Under the pieces are notes generated by a model, which searched no databases, was not told where the DNA came from, and saw only the letters and a list, made by a program, of their open reading frames with translations. 64,000 bases of DNA. Origin: Chryseobacterium sp. 52 (GTDB taxonomy: Bacteria; Bacteroidota; Bacteroidia; Flavobacteriales; Weeksellaceae). The position numbers were made by a program, and so were the translations under genes. The stretch is from assembly GCF_002754245.1 (NCBI RefSeq), contig NZ_PEEX01000001.1:3824001-3888000 (forward strand). Reading direction: 5' to 3'. The number at the start of each line of letters is the position of its first letter. Within the stretch, counting starts at the first letter, position 1. Below are positions 62,158 through 64,000 of this stretch, piece after piece.

Positions 62158-63507
62158 ATGAAAACAAAGATCTTATATATAGCTACCCTCCTTCTGCTGA
62201 CAAGCAGCATACATGTATTGTATGCACAGAAAAGGGCATTAACTCTCACAGATGCTTTAGAAATGGCAAAGCAGGGAAACAAAACGATACAGATGCAGAT
62301 TTTGGAAGAAATGCATGCTAAAGAAATGACAAGGGAAACAAAATCCGGCTTGCTTCCAAGCATTTCAGCCAACGCTGCCTATTCCCGTTACTTTGACAGA
62401 CAGGTTATATTTCTCCCGGGTTCATTTGCGGGTACCGACAAACCTGTTCAGGACGTTGCCGTTGGTGGAAAAAACGCCTACAATGCTTTCGTATCATTAT
62501 ATCAGCCCATTTACGCACCAGCCAAATATCAGCTGACAAAGGCTTCAAAAATCAATGAAAAACTCCAGAATGAAAAAACAGCTGATCTGAAAAGCCGCGT
62601 AGCCCTTAAGGTTTCTACCAGCTACCTGGATATCCTGATGATGAACCGGCAACTTGGTTCATTCGAGCAAAGTCTTGAAAGAAATATCAAAGCTCTAAAA
62701 GATTCCCGCTCTCTGCTGGCACAGGGACGAGGATTAAAATCAGATACTTTAAGAAGCTTTATTGCTGTAGAAAATCTTAAATCCTCTGTGTCTTACTTAA
62801 AAAATAGCATCGATGTATCCAGTATTGAACTAAAAAGACTTATCGGACTCAAAGAACCATCCGAAATAGAGCTGACCGACCAACTCGAGCTGGGTATGAC
62901 AATAGGTCAAAATGAATTCCGGCAGGTTGATGAAGCATTCCACATTGCTGAGAAAAACAGGAACGATATTGCAATTCAAAAGCTGGTAATAGACCTTACG
63001 CAAAGAAAATTGAAAACCGCCCAGGCAGAACTTTTACCACAAATTTCACTCATCGGTCAATATCAGGTACAGCTGCAGGCTGATGATATGAAATTCGGAC
63101 AGTATTCGTGGCCAAGAACTTCTTTTTTGGGCATTGAGCTTAGTGTCCCTGTTTTTAATGGTAACCGGACCCAGTCTCAGATAAGTCAGGCCAAAATTAA
63201 AGCACAACAGGAAGATATACGCTTAAATGATTTAAAAGATGAAGTCCGGACTGAGCTGGCCACTATTTTAAGCAAATGGAAAGAATCCGTTACGCAGCTG
63301 GATATACACGAAACAACCATACAATCTGCAGAATTAAACCACAAAATGGTGGAAGCACGTTTTCAGAATAGCTTAAGTTCAAGGCTTGAACTCACAGATG
63401 CCGAACTGGCATTGACTCAGGCGCAGATTAACTATCTGAATGCGGTGTATAATCTACGGGTACTTCATATACAGTTGCAACATGCTCTCGGGCTTTTAAG
63501 CCTCTAA
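62158..63507 (+). CDS. TolC-family outer membrane efflux channel
   Basis: 449 aa. Signal peptide MKTKILYIATLLLLTSSIHV to YAQ. The TolC/OEP duplicated plan is present: LTLTDALEMAKQGNKTIQMQ, long coiled-coil helices (LGSFEQSLERNIKALKDSRS) and a second half (GIELSVPVFNGNRTQSQISQ, ARFQNSLSSRLELTDAELAL, LNAVYNLRVLHIQLQHALGL). It completes the tripartite pump with the two genes before it; the gap to the pump gene is 30 nt. Confidence 0.92.
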   Translation: MKTKILYIATLLLLTSSIHVLYAQKRALTLTDALEMAKQGNKTIQMQILEEMHAKEMTRETKSGLLPSISANAAYSRYFDRQVIFLPGSFAGTDKPVQDVAVGGKNAYNAFVSLYQPIYAPAKYQLTKASKINEKLQNEKTADLKSRVALKVSTSYLDILMMNRQLGSFEQSLERNIKALKDSRSLLAQGRGLKSDTLRSFIAVENLKSSVSYLKNSIDVSSIELKRLIGLKEPSEIELTDQLELGMTIGQNEFRQVDEAFHIAEKNRNDIAIQKLVIDLTQRKLKTAQAELLPQISLIGQYQVQLQADDMKFGQYSWPRTSFLGIELSVPVFNGNRTQSQISQAKIKAQQEDIRLNDLKDEVRTELATILSKWKESVTQLDIHETTIQSAELNHKMVEARFQNSLSSRLELTDAELALTQAQINYLNAVYNLRVLHIQLQHALGLLSL

Positions 63508-63531
63508 TTACAAACAAATAAAATAATAAAA

Positions 63532-64000
63532 ATGATTACAGATACAACACAGACCATGGATAAAACAGTTCCATACAGCAAACGCTGGTCGGCCCTTTTT
63601 TTACTATGTGCGGCAGAATTCATAGTGATTATGGATACCTCTATTATTGGGGTGGCTCTTCCGGCAATAAAAGCAGACCTCGGCTATTCTCAAAGCGGCC
63701 TGCAATGGATTTTTAACGCCTATGTTATTCTGTTTGGCGGCTTTTTACTGTTGGGAGGACGTTTGTCTGATCTCTTTGGTGCCCGTAAGATTTTTATGTG
63801 GGGTTTTGCTATCCTTTCTGCTGCATCCCTTCTGGCAGGTGTGGCCTGGTCGGAAGCAGCACTGAATACAGGAAGAGCTTTACAAGGCTTAGGTTCTGCT
63901 CTTATTGCTCCCGCAGCCCTTACTTTGGTGCTCTCCAAGTTTACAGATCCCAAAGAGCTGAATAAGGCATTAGGTTTTTGGGGAGCTTCAGCAGCAGCTG
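63532..64000 (+). CDS. MFS drug exporter (DHA2/EmrB-QacA type), 5' part
   Basis: Starts at ATG 63532, 24 nt after the TolC-like gene, and runs off the window. MITDTTQTMDKTVPYSKRWS precedes TM1 ALFLLCAAEFIVIMDTSIIG, with MDTSIIGVALP the DHA2-family motif of TM1. Then come LQWIFNAYVILFGGFLLLGG, the loop motif GGRLSDLFGARKIF (motif A, GRLSDxxGxR) and LNTGRALQGLGSALIAPAAL (motif B). A 14-helix proton-drug antiporter is likely. Gene order suggests it belongs to the RND operon. Confidence 0.87.
   Translation, partial: MITDTTQTMDKTVPYSKRWSALFLLCAAEFIVIMDTSIIGVALPAIKADLGYSQSGLQWIFNAYVILFGGFLLLGGRLSDLFGARKIFMWGFAILSAASLLAGVAWSEAALNTGRALQGLGSALIAPAALTLVLSKFTDPKELNKALGFWGASAAA

Noticed and set aside
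1..64000. tRNA, rRNA and known riboswitches
   Set aside because: None was recognised by reading for acceptor/T-arm motifs or rRNA landmarks; a covariance-model search would be needed to exclude small RNAs.

Overview
The window looks like a chromosome segment of a Weeksellaceae flavobacterium, most likely Chryseobacterium or a close relative. The evidence is the low G+C background, TAnnTTTG-type -7 promoter boxes, type IX secretion (T9SS) C-terminal sorting domains, a Bacteroidetes-style type VI secretion (T6SSiii) effector island, and CxxC-AraC regulators next to copper genes. This is inference from protein character; no 16S or tRNA gene was seen.

Layout. (1) 1-8.7 kb: the end of a VgrG spike gene, then three effector/immunity cassettes. 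The effectors are predicted to cut peptidoglycan at different bonds: an NlpC/P60-type amidase, a lysozyme-like glycosidase and an M15-type metallopeptidase. Each is followed by an overlapping gene for an exported protein, the likely immunity protein, and all three effectors share an N-proximal domain. (2) 9-12.8 kb: a very AT-rich defence patch with a DUF1883-TIR protein, a small HTH protein, an AbiC-like membrane protein coupled to a HEPN-like protein, and a MITE-like inverted-repeat element. (3) 12.8-15.8 kb: dispersed palindromic repeats around a tandem pair of secreted paralogues, with a small gene broken at an A8 tract. (4) 15.8-18.7 kb: five small reverse-strand genes of unknown function that look like an orphan immunity-type cluster. 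(5) 18.8-31.2 kb: secreted repeat proteins. These are a beta-flower protein, two RCC1-propeller proteins (906 and 2397 aa) with FN3 spacers and T9SS tails, and a beta-helix protein. Two of these transcription units share a duplicated leader of about 500 nt and its promoter.

(6) 32.4-49.1 kb: a compositionally different, G+C-richer block. It has two small related beta proteins, a 1217-aa protein, an endonuclease/exonuclease/phosphatase (EEP) fold enzyme and a 3631-aa protein with about eight LysM-like repeats. The block ends at a 25-bp perfect inverted repeat. I cannot assign it to a known system, and it is the best candidate here for something undescribed. (7) 49.4-52.7 kb: a secreted beta-lactamase-fold serine hydrolase and a lipoprotein adenosine-deaminase-like enzyme. 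(8) 53-64 kb: a metal/drug efflux region with two paralogous CxxC-AraC regulators, the copper ATPase CopA, a heavy-metal-binding lipoprotein, a complete RND efflux operon (adaptor, pump, TolC-like channel) and the start of an MFS exporter. The promoters of copA, the second regulator and the RND operon carry the same 19-bp motif exactly 28 nt before a -7-like box, so they probably form one regulon.

The window is mosaic. The AT-rich defence patch and the G+C-richer giant-gene block both look acquired, set in a background of secretion, surface and efflux genes.
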